Origin: Polynucleobacter aenigmaticus
GTDB taxonomy: Bacteria > Pseudomonadota > Gammaproteobacteria > Burkholderiales > Burkholderiaceae
Direction: 5' to 3'
Assembly: GCF_002206635.1 (NCBI RefSeq)
Contig: NZ_NGUO01000010.1
Coordinates: forward strand, 1 to 64,000
DNA: 64,000 nucleotides
The notes beneath the pieces are model-generated. The model had not been told where the DNA came from. It saw only the letters and a list, made by a program, of their open reading frames with translations, and did not search any database. Shown in pieces: positions 54,533 through 62,602 of this stretch. Position 1 is the stretch's first letter. Every line of letters begins with the position of its first letter. A program made the position numbers and the translations under genes.

Positions 54533-54700
54533 ATGATCCATAACACTAAGGCTATTCGTATCAGCCTCCTCCATAAGCAAATAGATGCACTAGCAGAACT
54601 AAGTAGAAAGAGTAATCAATCCCTTTCAGAAACACTTATCAAATTTCTCCAAACAACTAACTTGAATGTCCACAATGACACAACTACAAGCAGTAAGTAA
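54533..54700 (+). CDS. Small ribbon-helix-helix protein
   Basis: 55 residues: beta strand TKAIRISLL, helix HKQIDALAELSRKSN, turn and helix QSLSETLIKFLQ, the RHH (CopG/Arc) pattern. ATG follows aaggaaac. Its end overlaps the start of the helicase-like gene by 35 bases. Probably a regulator of the operon or of copy number. Confidence 0.6.
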   Translation: MIHNTKAIRISLLHKQIDALAELSRKSNQSLSETLIKFLQTTNLNVHNDTTTSSK

Positions 54701-56735
54701 TGAAGCACAACAAGCCTTTAGATTCAGCCCTAACCGCCAAGAACGCAGACAAGCAGAGGGCAATCTCAAGAAGCTAATCCAAAAGGGTAGCCCTGTAGAT
54801 AAGCTCCCAGCAGTAGCCCTCCAATTACTCCAAGGAATGATGCAGGGTTATGGCAACAAGCTATCTGAAGAGCACAAACAATCCCTCTTTGAAGTCTGTA
54901 TCCAATACTCACAAATTCTCTTTGGTAAAGCCACTGGTCGAATAGTTATTAGTCTTGATGCAGGATTAGGTAAAACTTTGTCCATAGTGGCACTAGCAGC
55001 AGCCATCACTAAGCTAGGCTACAAGTCTAAATCTATCATGGTGGCTCAGTCTCGTATCGCTGAGCTATGTCTCATGAATGATTCCCTTATCAAGGCTGGA
55101 GTAGCCCCTGAGAGCATTGGCTTAGTCCACTCATACCAGTATGACCCTAAGCTCCCAGTAGTTGATGGTGAGCCTCTCAATGAGTATGGTGAGATCAAGA
55201 AAGGTTATGCAGCTAGAGTCAGTAATGCCAAAGAAGACTCCTCTCAGTTTCAATTCCTACTGGTTTCTCATAGCAAGGTAAAAGGTAAGCGAGAGATCGT
55301 TAAGCATACCCAGTACAAAGGACAACCAAGATCACTCACTATCTGGGATGAATCATTCATCTCTACTGAGGCTACTTGTGTTGGCTTAAGGGATCTGAAG
55401 ACTGCCATTGTGGAATTTGAAGGTTCTATGCAATATGAACTACAGGAAGTAGCTCCCTTCATTACATGGCTTAAGCAATCCCATGACCTACTAGCAAATG
55501 AAGAGAAGTCTCAGAAGGCTAGAAGTAAAGCTAAAGAGATATACCTTCCTCCCCTATCTGAAATACAAGCTACTACCTATGGTGGCTATGCTCAGTATTC
55601 AAGGAAAGATAAGAGATCAGAATGGAGGCAGATGTTAAGAGAAATGGTAGCTATGGCTGCTGATCCAGTAAGAGTCAATATAACTGGTAGTGAAGCTGTA
55701 CTTCAGTTCTCAGATGCCGTGTCTAAACAACTCACTAATCTAGTTGTCCTTGATGCTAGTTACAAGATTAGGGAGCTAGTGAGAATAGACCCAACACTTC
55801 AAGAACCAGACTTTTTTGTCCATAAGCAAAACCTTAAATCCTATGAAGATTGCACCCTACACCGCCTAGATTACTTTGGCTCAAGAGTTGCAGCAGAGAC
55901 TCCAGTTCGTGCAGCCAAGGTAGCTAAGGAAGTGGCTATAGTCATCAAGGGGTTACCGCTGGATGAAGCTATCTGCCTATTCACTTTCAAGTGGCAAGAC
56001 AATCCCAAGAAGAAGGCTCATGCTTCTATCGTTATCACTGCTCTACTGGAACAAGGGATTGATATTGATACCACTGTCACCCTCAAGGATGGGACTATCA
56101 AGCCACGCTTTATGTGGAAAACTTGGGGGCAAGAAACTGGCAGTAATAATGCTAGTCATTGTCACCATATCTTCCTTGTGGGAGTTCTAAGACAACCAGC
56201 AAATCAATTCCTAGCTCAGTTAGTGGGGCAGTCCTACGATCTTCTTAAGGATATGCCTAAGGCAGCCGTCAGTGAGGCAGAGGTTACAGAGCTTAGTCAC
56301 TTAATCTATCAAGCCTCCCTCAGATCAAGAGCTAGGGTTGTATCGAATGGGAAAGCACTAGCAGCCAACTTTTACCTAGTTCTAGATGAGCCAAGGGTTG
56401 AGAGTTACCTCTTAGAAATTATGAGGGGGCTATCAATCAAGGAGTGGATACCTAGTGATCCAACCCTAGTTAAACCTAAGGTAATGAATCAGGCAGCACA
56501 GAGAGTTATCAAGGCTTTCCAAGAATTAACCAGTGGTGATCTTAATGAAATCTCTGTAAGGGACTTTAAGGTTCGCTATGAGTTAACTGGAGTTCCTGAT
56601 CAGACCTTCAAGGCAGCTAGAGATCAAGCCTTAAGCATGAATCAAGGATGGTATCAGCCACAGGGTTCTAAAAGTTTCAAGAGAGTATTTCCATCGGTAA
56701 CCCAGCAGCACCAAATCAAGATCACCCAACATTAA
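54666..56735 (+). CDS. Helicase-like P-loop ATPase
   Basis: 689 residues. Walker A SLDAGLGKTLS, Walker B LTIWDES (DExx-like), a motif-III-like segment LVVLDASYKIREL, and near residue 495 NNASHCHHIFLVGVLRQP, which resembles the late motifs of SF2 helicases. The N-terminal ~90 residues and C-terminal ~100 residues are unlike known domains. It probably unwinds DNA during element replication. Longest gene in the element. Confidence 0.75.
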   Translation: MSTMTQLQAVSNEAQQAFRFSPNRQERRQAEGNLKKLIQKGSPVDKLPAVALQLLQGMMQGYGNKLSEEHKQSLFEVCIQYSQILFGKATGRIVISLDAGLGKTLSIVALAAAITKLGYKSKSIMVAQSRIAELCLMNDSLIKAGVAPESIGLVHSYQYDPKLPVVDGEPLNEYGEIKKGYAARVSNAKEDSSQFQFLLVSHSKVKGKREIVKHTQYKGQPRSLTIWDESFISTEATCVGLRDLKTAIVEFEGSMQYELQEVAPFITWLKQSHDLLANEEKSQKARSKAKEIYLPPLSEIQATTYGGYAQYSRKDKRSEWRQMLREMVAMAADPVRVNITGSEAVLQFSDAVSKQLTNLVVLDASYKIRELVRIDPTLQEPDFFVHKQNLKSYEDCTLHRLDYFGSRVAAETPVRAAKVAKEVAIVIKGLPLDEAICLFTFKWQDNPKKKAHASIVITALLEQGIDIDTTVTLKDGTIKPRFMWKTWGQETGSNNASHCHHIFLVGVLRQPANQFLAQLVGQSYDLLKDMPKAAVSEAEVTELSHLIYQASLRSRARVVSNGKALAANFYLVLDEPRVESYLLEIMRGLSIKEWIPSDPTLVKPKVMNQAAQRVIKAFQELTSGDLNEISVRDFKVRYELTGVPDQTFKAARDQALSMNQGWYQPQGSKSFKRVFPSVTQQHQIKITQH

Positions 56736-56755
56736 CTCTTAAGAAAGATGCAAGC

Positions 56756-57058
56756 ATGACTGATAATAAATTCAGTGAGTTCTCTGATGCAGCCACAAGC
56801 TCTGCCTATGAAGATTGCCTACTAGGTGTCTACAACAGAGAATATAGCTTCAGACTAACGAGAAGATTAAGCAGGGTTACTAAAGTCAGCCTTGCAGATC
56901 AAATTAAGACCTACATAGAATGTGCGTTTGACCACACCACACCCAATGGGACTATGGTTAAACAACCAAGCCTTAACTATGAGGAGTTAGCAGCAGCCTT
57001 ACTTCTAGATAACAAAGACCCTTACAGAAATATCTCATATATCCATAAGCTTCCCTAA
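56756..57058 (+). CDS. Hypothetical protein
   Basis: 100 residues, helical and charged (YEDCLLGVYNREYSFRLTRRLSRVTKVSLADQIKTYIECAF). Starts 20 bases after the helicase-like gene and is followed by a terminator, so it closes the operon. Confidence 0.55.
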   Translation: MTDNKFSEFSDAATSSAYEDCLLGVYNREYSFRLTRRLSRVTKVSLADQIKTYIECAFDHTTPNGTMVKQPSLNYEELAAALLLDNKDPYRNISYIHKLP

Positions 57059-57097
57059 GTAACCCAGTAGCACAACCACCAATATGCAGAGAGAACC

Positions 57098-57122
57098 AAG
57101 CCAGCCTAGTGCTGGTTTTTCT
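57098..57122 (+). terminator. Rho-independent terminator
   Basis: CCAGC-CTAGT-GCTGG stem followed by TTTTTCTTT, 40 bases after the last stop of the helicase operon. Confidence 0.8.
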
Positions 57123-57151
57123 TTGCCCTATTACTAACTAAAGAAATCAAT

Positions 57152-57499
57152 ATGTCATTACTAATATCAACACAGACCAGTAGACCAAGCCGTATGAGCT
57201 ATGGACTCTACATACCCTTCCCCTTACCTAGAGGTGAATTTAAGAACTTCCCAGCAGTAGCAACCAAGGTATGCCCACGCTGCCTAACCCCTCTTACCAT
57301 TGGTCAGAACATTACTTCTTACCGATTCAAAAAGCAGTATTACTTGTGCTCCCAGTGTTACTCATTAGCACTCAAGGGTTATAACAAACAGAGAGCCAAC
57401 AGTAAGAAGTCTGCTATCAAAGCTAGGAAGTCCTACTTACAAGAGCAGATCCCCAAGCTAATGGATGAATTGAAGTACATAGTTCGCATGGGCTACTGA
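57152..57499 (+). CDS. Small zinc-ribbon protein (first of three)
   Basis: 115 residues with CPRCLTPLTIGQN ... YYLCSQCYSLAL, a C-x2-C-x21-C-x2-C zinc ribbon, and a basic helical tail. The next gene has the same spacing. The tail suggests nucleic-acid binding (transcription factor or late-gene regulator). Confidence 0.65.
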   Translation: MSLLISTQTSRPSRMSYGLYIPFPLPRGEFKNFPAVATKVCPRCLTPLTIGQNITSYRFKKQYYLCSQCYSLALKGYNKQRANSKKSAIKARKSYLQEQIPKLMDELKYIVRMGY

Positions 57500-57500
57500 T

Positions 57501-57821
57501 GTGCTTAACCATCTAAGAAGTATCAAGATATGCCTAGGCTGCCATGATCCACTATTCATAGGTAAGAACATTAGTAACAATAAATTCTTACGATCAGACT
57601 ACAGATGCAAGCACTGCTCCACTCTACAAGCTGGGGGACTCTGTCACTCATTACCAATCAACAAGCAGTTTGCCCTTGGTATGAAGCAGCACAGGGTTGA
57701 CCTACTTAAGAAAATAGATAGCTACAAGGGCAAGGTCGGGAGACCACCCAAGATAGTTGCAGAACTAAAGCTATTTATTAAAAAACTAAACAAAGCAATC
57801 AAAGAGCATGAAAAGAAATAA
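57501..57821 (+). CDS. Small zinc-ribbon protein (second of three)
   Basis: 106 residues with CLGCHDPLFIGKN ... YRCKHCSTLQAGGL, again C-x2-C-x21-C-x2-C, and a basic C-terminus (KGKVGRPPKIVAELK, which contains an AT-hook-like GRPP). Starts with GTG one base after the previous stop. Paralogue of its neighbour. Confidence 0.65.
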   Translation: MLNHLRSIKICLGCHDPLFIGKNISNNKFLRSDYRCKHCSTLQAGGLCHSLPINKQFALGMKQHRVDLLKKIDSYKGKVGRPPKIVAELKLFIKKLNKAIKEHEKK

Positions 57822-57999
57822 TTACATTACTAAGCCCCACGCTAAGAGAGTATGTCGCAACTGCCTCACTAGCTTTACAAGAGAGCAGCAGTCAACACAG
57901 GCTCGCTTTCAATGCAAGTCCTGTGACACCCCTACCAAGAGAACCACTTGGATCTCTAAAGCAATCCTATGCCTCACCAATACACCACACAGAAAGTAA
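57808..57999 (+). CDS. Small zinc-ribbon protein (third of three)
   Basis: 63 residues with CRNCLTSFTREQQ ... FQCKSCDTPT, C-x2-C-x16-C-x2-C, basic throughout. Overlaps the previous gene by 14 bases. A shortened relative of the two upstream genes. Confidence 0.6.
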   Translation: MKRNNYITKPHAKRVCRNCLTSFTREQQSTQARFQCKSCDTPTKRTTWISKAILCLTNTPHRK

Positions 58000-58006
58000 A
58001 CACACC

Positions 58007-58939
58007 ATGTCTTATAGTTCATACACAGTAGGTAGCGAATCTAATCAGTCCCTAGAGTCTGGTTTAGCCCAACCAATCAATACAGTTAGCAGTTCGGAGA
58101 TAACCTCCATTACCACCCAAGCAAGTAGCAATAGAACCCACCAATACAATGGAAACACAGGCGAGGAATCCAGTACAGGGCAAGGTTCATTCCAAGCTGC
58201 CGAAGGTGCAGAAGTCTTTTCAGCCAAGGGGACTCCAAAGTCATTTATTGATTCACCTAGCGACCTTGTAAATTACCAAGGAATGGCCGTACAAGCAGCA
58301 ACCTTAGAGAATATGGGCATCCTTAAACAAAACTCTATGGGTCGCTATGACTTTGTAGAACAAGTAGCCACCCCTCAGCAGCAAGCACAAGAACAAGCCA
58401 ATACAGATATACATGATGGGTTTGCTATGAGCGAACAAGAGAATGAATCAATCAATGCTTTAGTACCTCAGGGTGTAGAGCACGGGGCTATTGAAGCTAT
58501 CACACACCGAGGAGTAGAGGCTGCCGTAAGTGGTGATCTAACTCATACGATTGCAGCCCTCTCACAGTCAAGTGGACAGTCCCCAGCAGAGGCTACCGCT
58601 ACAGTGAACAAGGTAGTAGAGACCTTCACTAAGGCTTCTAATCGTTACCTAGAGCAAACAGTAGGTATGACTAAGGGTGATATTCCTGAGTTCTATGAGT
58701 GGGCAAAAGTTCATGCTCCAAGTGATCTGAAGGCTGCTATCAATAAGATGGTTAGTAATAACAACTTTAAGTCTATGGGTCAACTAGTTGGCTCTTGGGC
58801 TATGTCTAATCCACCAAGCGAGAATTCTCTTAATGCTGCTGGTTATAAGACCGGAAAGGCTACAGACGGCTCTACAACTGTCTTCATCAAAGGTAAAGAG
58901 ATGAATGTCAGGGCAGCTGCAAAAGCTCGATTGATCTAA
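58007..58939 (+). CDS. Hypothetical protein, low-complexity N-terminus and helical C-terminus
   Basis: 310 residues. Residues 1-90 are Ser/Thr/Gln-rich and probably disordered; the rest is helical (EAITHRGVEAAVSGDLTHTIAALSQ, DIPEFYEWAKVHAPSDLKAAINKMVS) and ends with GKEMNVRAAAKARLI. The layout (disordered front, helical back) is reminiscent of scaffolding or minor capsid proteins, but I cannot assign it. Start 58007 follows the end of the zinc-ribbon gene. Confidence 0.6.
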   Translation: MSYSSYTVGSESNQSLESGLAQPINTVSSSEITSITTQASSNRTHQYNGNTGEESSTGQGSFQAAEGAEVFSAKGTPKSFIDSPSDLVNYQGMAVQAATLENMGILKQNSMGRYDFVEQVATPQQQAQEQANTDIHDGFAMSEQENESINALVPQGVEHGAIEAITHRGVEAAVSGDLTHTIAALSQSSGQSPAEATATVNKVVETFTKASNRYLEQTVGMTKGDIPEFYEWAKVHAPSDLKAAINKMVSNNNFKSMGQLVGSWAMSNPPSENSLNAAGYKTGKATDGSTTVFIKGKEMNVRAAAKARLI

Positions 58940-58941
58940 GC

Positions 58942-59193
58942 ATGGCTAAGGTCATCTCCACTTATAGTTTTAGCAAGAGAGAGTTAGATGAGAGGAAGCT
59001 ACAGGCTAGATGTAATGTCATAGAGCCTCAGGCAGACAGTAAGCAACCAAAGTATCTCAACGGCTACCTCTTACAGAAGGATCAGGCTGGGTACTTTCTA
59101 CTCAAGCCCTCACCCAACTCCCCCACGATGATTCGAGAAGACCTCCCTATCTCAGTGGGGTATGCAGCTGCTCTTCAAAGAGACTCGCTGTAA
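58942..59193 (+). CDS. Hypothetical protein
   Basis: 83 residues, mixed charged (TYSFSKRELDERKLQARCNVIEPQADSKQ); no recognisable domain. Starts 2 bases after the preceding stop, so it is co-transcribed with it. Confidence 0.55.
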   Translation: MAKVISTYSFSKRELDERKLQARCNVIEPQADSKQPKYLNGYLLQKDQAGYFLLKPSPNSPTMIREDLPISVGYAAALQRDSL

Positions 59194-59202
59194 CAACTTT
59201 AA

Positions 59203-59294
59203 GTCCCACAGTAATCACAAAGCAAGAGCCTGACTATAGAAACCTGAGGGTAACTACAGGAGGACAACTCTCGCCCAGTGGTTACTTGTGGGAC
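59203..59294 (+). ncRNA. Candidate structured leader RNA (long imperfect hairpin)
   Basis: GTCCCACAGTAATCAC (59203-59218) pairs with the segment 59278-59294 (GTGGTTAC, a one-base bulge, TGTGGGAC), giving a 16-bp stem with one G-U pair. The inner loop holds a small hairpin CCTG...CAGG. It sits in the 165-base gap before the gene at 59359. Confidence 0.45.
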
Positions 59295-59358
59295 ACCTTA
59301 CCTATACACACACAAGGATTCCACTTTGGATACCACCAACATCACTACAGAATCATTT

Positions 59359-59631
59359 ATGAAGTCTGTATCTGAACCAAGAAAGAAGCCGACCTTAATT
59401 GGTGGCACTCCTCCCCCAAGAGGATTTACATACAAGGTTCATTCCTTTAGTAACCATCATCTCTATGTTCTCTCTGTATTGGCTGATCACTTCAACTATG
59501 CAGATTCCAAGGTCTTACAGAAAATGATCCAGTTCTTTATTGAACAAAATCGAGAGCTGGTAGATGAAGCCTTCACCACTAGAGGTAATGCCACTAGAGC
59601 TATCAAGGAGAGACAGAATGGACAACCTTAA
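59359..59631 (+). CDS. Hypothetical protein with possible ribbon-helix-helix part
   Basis: 90 residues from ATG 59359. After a flexible start (EPRKKPTLIGGTPPPRG) comes YKVHSFSNHHLYVLSVLADHFNYADSKVLQKMIQFFIEQN, which could be an RHH domain. A longer reading frame back to 59278 would run into the hairpin and is less likely. Confidence 0.5.
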   Translation: MKSVSEPRKKPTLIGGTPPPRGFTYKVHSFSNHHLYVLSVLADHFNYADSKVLQKMIQFFIEQNRELVDEAFTTRGNATRAIKERQNGQP

Positions 59632-59938
59632 GCTCAGTCAGATTATTCCTGTGTCTGTACTACTTCACTCGCCCTACACACTTAGTACCTACAGTGGACA
59701 GAACCTCACACCACAGATGGTGATAGCAGTCCCCTGTTTCAGAGCTTATTACCAAAAGGTAGAGGACTTGGTGGTTAGTGGTGAGATTCACCAAGTGGCA
59801 GATACCTTTTATCTAGTTTTCTCCCAAGAATCTCCAAGGATTCCCAAGCTCCCAAGCCTTTCAGTAGATTTTGACATCACAACTGAGGAATGGAAGGCAC
59901 TCCATTTACCCACACACACAGGAATCTACACACAATGA
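59618..59938 (+). CDS. Hypothetical protein
   Basis: 106 residues starting MDNLKLSQIIPVSVLLHSPYTLS, with aaggagaga as a strong ribosome binding site inside the previous gene. No family recognised. Confidence 0.6.
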   Translation: MDNLKLSQIIPVSVLLHSPYTLSTYSGQNLTPQMVIAVPCFRAYYQKVEDLVVSGEIHQVADTFYLVFSQESPRIPKLPSLSVDFDITTEEWKALHLPTHTGIYTQ

Positions 59939-60030
59939 TCCAGCAACTATTACAAATCAAAGCTCATCTTAATTACCTTATGTATGAACTGGTAGCTATC
60001 TTGGCTCTAGTGCTCTTTAGGACAATCTAG
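59935..60030 (+). CDS. 31-residue hydrophobic peptide
   Basis: Starts within the previous stop (ATGA) and ends one base before the next start. Sequence QLLQIKAHLNYLMYELVAILALVLFRTI has one membrane-length segment. The tight overlap on both sides supports translation. Confidence 0.4.
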   Translation: MIQQLLQIKAHLNYLMYELVAILALVLFRTI

Positions 60031-60696
60031 ATGGATACAACTAATGAAGAGATTGAGCTATACCCATTCAAGCACTACAAGCTATCCCTCTGTCTTAGAG
60101 AAGCCTCTACCATCTTGAGTAACCTTGTGAGATCCGAGGACTACCAAATCAACACGGCTAGTCCCAGTTGGGAGATGAGAAGTGAGGCTCAAGCAGAGGC
60201 TAAAGGGATTACTAAGTGGCAGTGTTATGACAGGGAGATCTACTGTAAGTTACCTAAGCACCATTCTCGATCTGTATTCGTAAAGACTTCCTTGGGTTGG
60301 ATGCAGTTATGTTGTGCCAAGGAGCTGGGGCTAGAGAGGTTGCCTAATACTTATGTCCAGCCAACTGATGAGGAGATCATGGCTATCTATGCCGATAAGA
60401 AATATGAGCTGGGTCTAATCGTGAATTATCAGCAGAGGCTTTCTACTGCCAAGAGTGTTGCAACTAGGAAAGCGAATTCAGAGAGGCTGGCTAAAGCTAA
60501 GGCATTAAAGGTAGCCGAGAAGGTAGCTATTAAGGCTGCTAGGACACCTGAGGAGATTCTTGATAAGAAGGTAGCGAGGGCTGAGAGAAGAGCTGAGAAG
60601 GTCTGCAAACAGGCTCTACTTGTATCAATACAGGGGGAAAATATGGGGGGAAAGTTAGGGGGAAAACTTCTCCCCTCTAAACTCATAAGTCCTTGA
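60031..60696 (+). CDS. Hypothetical protein at the right element end
   Basis: 221 residues. The centre has a cysteine-containing segment (KWQCYDREIYCKLPKHHSRSVFV, LCCAKELGLERLP) and the C-terminal third is a long Lys/Ala/Arg-rich helix. The last residues (GENMGGKLGGKLLPSK) are encoded by the GGGGGAAA repeats that I take as integrase arm sites, so the tail is shaped by DNA function. Confidence 0.6.
   Translation: MDTTNEEIELYPFKHYKLSLCLREASTILSNLVRSEDYQINTASPSWEMRSEAQAEAKGITKWQCYDREIYCKLPKHHSRSVFVKTSLGWMQLCCAKELGLERLPNTYVQPTDEEIMAIYADKKYELGLIVNYQQRLSTAKSVATRKANSERLAKAKALKVAEKVAIKAARTPEEILDKKVARAERRAEKVCKQALLVSIQGENMGGKLGGKLLPSKLISP
60632..60666 (+). repeat. Right-end GGGGGAAA repeats (candidate integrase arm sites)
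   Basis: Three copies (GGGGGAAA at 60633, GGGGGGAAA at 60645, GGGGGAAAA at 60658), spaced 12-13 bases, same orientation as at the left end. They lie 50-85 bases inside attR. Confidence 0.6.
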
Positions 60697-60717
60697 TTTA
60701 TAAGGACTTTTAATACT

Positions 60718-60735
60718 TGGCGGAGCGGACGGGAC
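60718..60735. repeat. attR within the tRNA-Asp gene
   Basis: Second copy of TGGCGGAGCGGACGGGAC; it restores the 3' end of the tRNA. Confidence 0.92.
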
Positions 60736-60794
60736 TCGAACCCGCGACCCTCGGCGTGACAGGCCGATATTCTAACCAACTGAACTACCGCTCC
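60718..60794 (-). tRNA. tRNA-Asp (GTC)
   Basis: 77 bases including encoded CCA. Acceptor GGAGCGG / CCGCTCC, D-loop AGTTCAGTTGGTTAG, anticodon loop CTGTCAC with GTC, T-arm GGGTTCGAGTCCC. The 3' 18 bases are the integration target of the element. Confidence 0.97.
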
Positions 60795-60852
60795 AAATAC
60801 AACGCATGCTACTTGTGTCACTTCTTACTACTCACAACTAGCCAAAAATTCT

Positions 60853-60928
60853 TGGCGTCCCCAGGGGGATTCGAACCCCCGTACTCACCGTGAAAGGGTG
60901 ATGTCCTAGGCCTCTAGACGATGGGGAC
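60853..60928 (-). tRNA. tRNA-Glu (TTC)
   Basis: 76 bases with CCA. Acceptor GTCCCCA / TGGGGAC, anticodon loop CTTTCAC with TTC, T-arm GGGTTCGAATCCC. Follows tRNA-Ala and precedes tRNA-Asp in one transcript. Confidence 0.97.
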
Positions 60929-60973
60929 CTGGACCACGACTACTAAAAAACTAATGCTGCCATTTTAAATGCT

Positions 60974-61049
<76 letters not shown>

Positions 61050-61130
61050 GTAATCTCGCAAAGCAACTACAAGACACTCAAAACAATCCAAGATTTTATC
61101 CTATTTTTGTAGGAGCGCGCAAATTCTTGT

Positions 61131-62534
61131 TTAGACGACCTTAGAAAGCCGTTTAACAGCCTCATCTTTACCTAAAACAACCAAGACAGAATCAATCGCT
61201 GGGGTCTGGGTTGTGGCAAATAAAGCATAACGAACAGGCATGGCTAATGCGGGCATTTTGATCTGATGCTTAGCTAGCACTTCTTTAAATGCGGCGCCAT
61301 AAGCTGCTTTCGTATGCTCAGTATTTTTTATGGCCTCGATCAAATCTTGCAAGGCTGGAACGATTTCTTGAGGGATATTTGCCGCAATTTGTTCTGCGTT
61401 ATGGGCGGGAGCTGGCAAGTAGAAAAGCTTTGCTCCTTCTGCGATTTCAATCAAGGTGTTGGCGCGATCTTTTAAGAGTGCAACCACTTGTACAAAGTCA
61501 GGACCGTTTTCAGTATTGATGCCTAGCTCATGAGCAAACGGCTTAGTCGCCTCTGCTAAAGCTGCAGAATCAGCATTCTGAATGTATTGATGATTCAACC
61601 AAAGTAATTTTTCTGGATTGTGTTGCGCTGGCGATCTTCCAAGACTATCTAACTCAAACCAATTTACAAACTGCTCTTTGGTGAAGATCTCCGCATCACC
61701 ATGGGACCAACCTAAGCGCGCTAAATAGTTCAGAATAGCTTCAGGCAAGTACCCTGCCTTCTGATAATCGCGCACACTCATCGCGCCATTGCGCTTACTC
61801 ATCTTTTCGCCTAGATCATTTAAAACGGTGGGCAGATGGGCGTATACCGGCGGTACACCGTCTAGCGCTTTCATGATATTAATCTGGCGCGGGGTATTGT
61901 TTACGTGATCATCCCCACGAATGACATGCGTGATGTTCATGTCGAGGTCATCAACGACTACACAGAAGTTATATGTTGGCGTGCCATCTGGACGAGCAAT
62001 GACTAAATCATCTAATTCATCATTGCTAATTTCAATTTTGCCTTTAACCGCATCTTCCCAAATAACCGACCCGCCAATCGGGTTCTTAAAGCGTATTACC
62101 GGTAAAACACCCTCAGGTATCGCCGGAAGTGTTTTGCCTGGCTCAGGACGCCATAAACCGTTATAGCGGGGCTTTTCTTTATTGACCATCTGCTGATCGC
62201 GTAGCTTATTCAGCTCGTCTTCGCTCATATAGCAGGGGTAAGCTAAGCCCGCATCTAACATCTGCTTTACAACTGCACGATAACGATCGATGCGCTGCAT
62301 TTGATAGATTGGTCCTTCATCTAAATCCAGGCCAAGCCAAGCCATACCTTCGATAATGACATCCACTGCTTCTTGGGTGGAACGCTCTAAATCCGTATCT
62401 TCGATACGTAGGATGAAATCACCCTGATTGTGGCGTGCAAAAGCCCATGGATACAAGGCGCTGCGAAGGTTGCCCAAATGAATAAAGCCCGTTGGACTAG
62501 GGGCGAAACGTGTACGTATATGCATAAATGACAT
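61131..62534 (-). CDS. gltX: Glutamate-tRNA ligase
   Basis: 467 residues: class I motifs [15 protein letters not shown] (HIGH) and EKMSKRNG (KMSKS), with GluRS-type insert [17 protein letters not shown]. Charges tRNA-Glu; the adjacent tRNA-Glu gene lies downstream on the same strand. ATG 62525 is an alternative start. Confidence 0.97.
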   Translation of the reverse strand: MSFMHIRTRFAPSPTGFIHLGNLRSALYPWAFARHNQGDFILRIEDTDLERSTQEAVDVIIEGMAWLGLDLDEGPIYQMQRIDRYRAVVKQMLDAGLAYPCYMSEDELNKLRDQQMVNKEKPRYNGLWRPEPGKTLPAIPEGVLPVIRFKNPIGGSVIWEDAVKGKIEISNDELDDLVIARPDGTPTYNFCVVVDDLDMNITHVIRGDDHVNNTPRQINIMKALDGVPPVYAHLPTVLNDLGEKMSKRNGAMSVRDYQKAGYLPEAILNYLARLGWSHGDAEIFTKEQFVNWFELDSLGRSPAQHNPEKLLWLNHQYIQNADSAALAEATKPFAHELGINTENGPDFVQVVALLKDRANTLIEIAEGAKLFYLPAPAHNAEQIAANIPQEIVPALQDLIEAIKNTEHTKAAYGAAFKEVLAKHQIKMPALAMPVRYALFATTQTPAIDSVLVVLGKDEAVKRLSKVV

Positions 62535-62602
62535 TATCTCAGGTCAGCCTGTAATTATGCCAATTAGCACCCCAATGCTCAAAAACGTGGATACTTTCAC
62601 TT

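Larger units (their letters stand above)
46713..60735. mobile_element. 14-kb integrative element inserted at tRNA-Asp (phage-satellite-like)
   Basis: Bounded by direct 18-bp copies of the tRNA-Asp 3' end (46713-46730 and 60718-60735). A tyrosine integrase gene starts 138 bases inside the left end and points inward. The element has its own codon style (many AGA/AGG/CTA codons), nearly all genes on the + strand, tight overlaps, and almost no proteins with recognisable cellular roles. Contents include a T7-like scaffolding-protein relative, serine recombinase, helicase-like ATPase, RHH proteins, zinc ribbons and a structured noncoding region. There are no visible conjugation or virion structural genes apart from the scaffold-like protein. 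Confidence 0.9.

Noticed and set aside
46869-60696. Element as an ICE or conjugative island
   Set aside because: No relaxase, coupling protein or type IV secretion genes are visible.
46869-60696. CRISPR array or restriction-modification system in the element
   Set aside because: No regularly spaced repeats with unique spacers, and no methyltransferase or nuclease motifs were seen.
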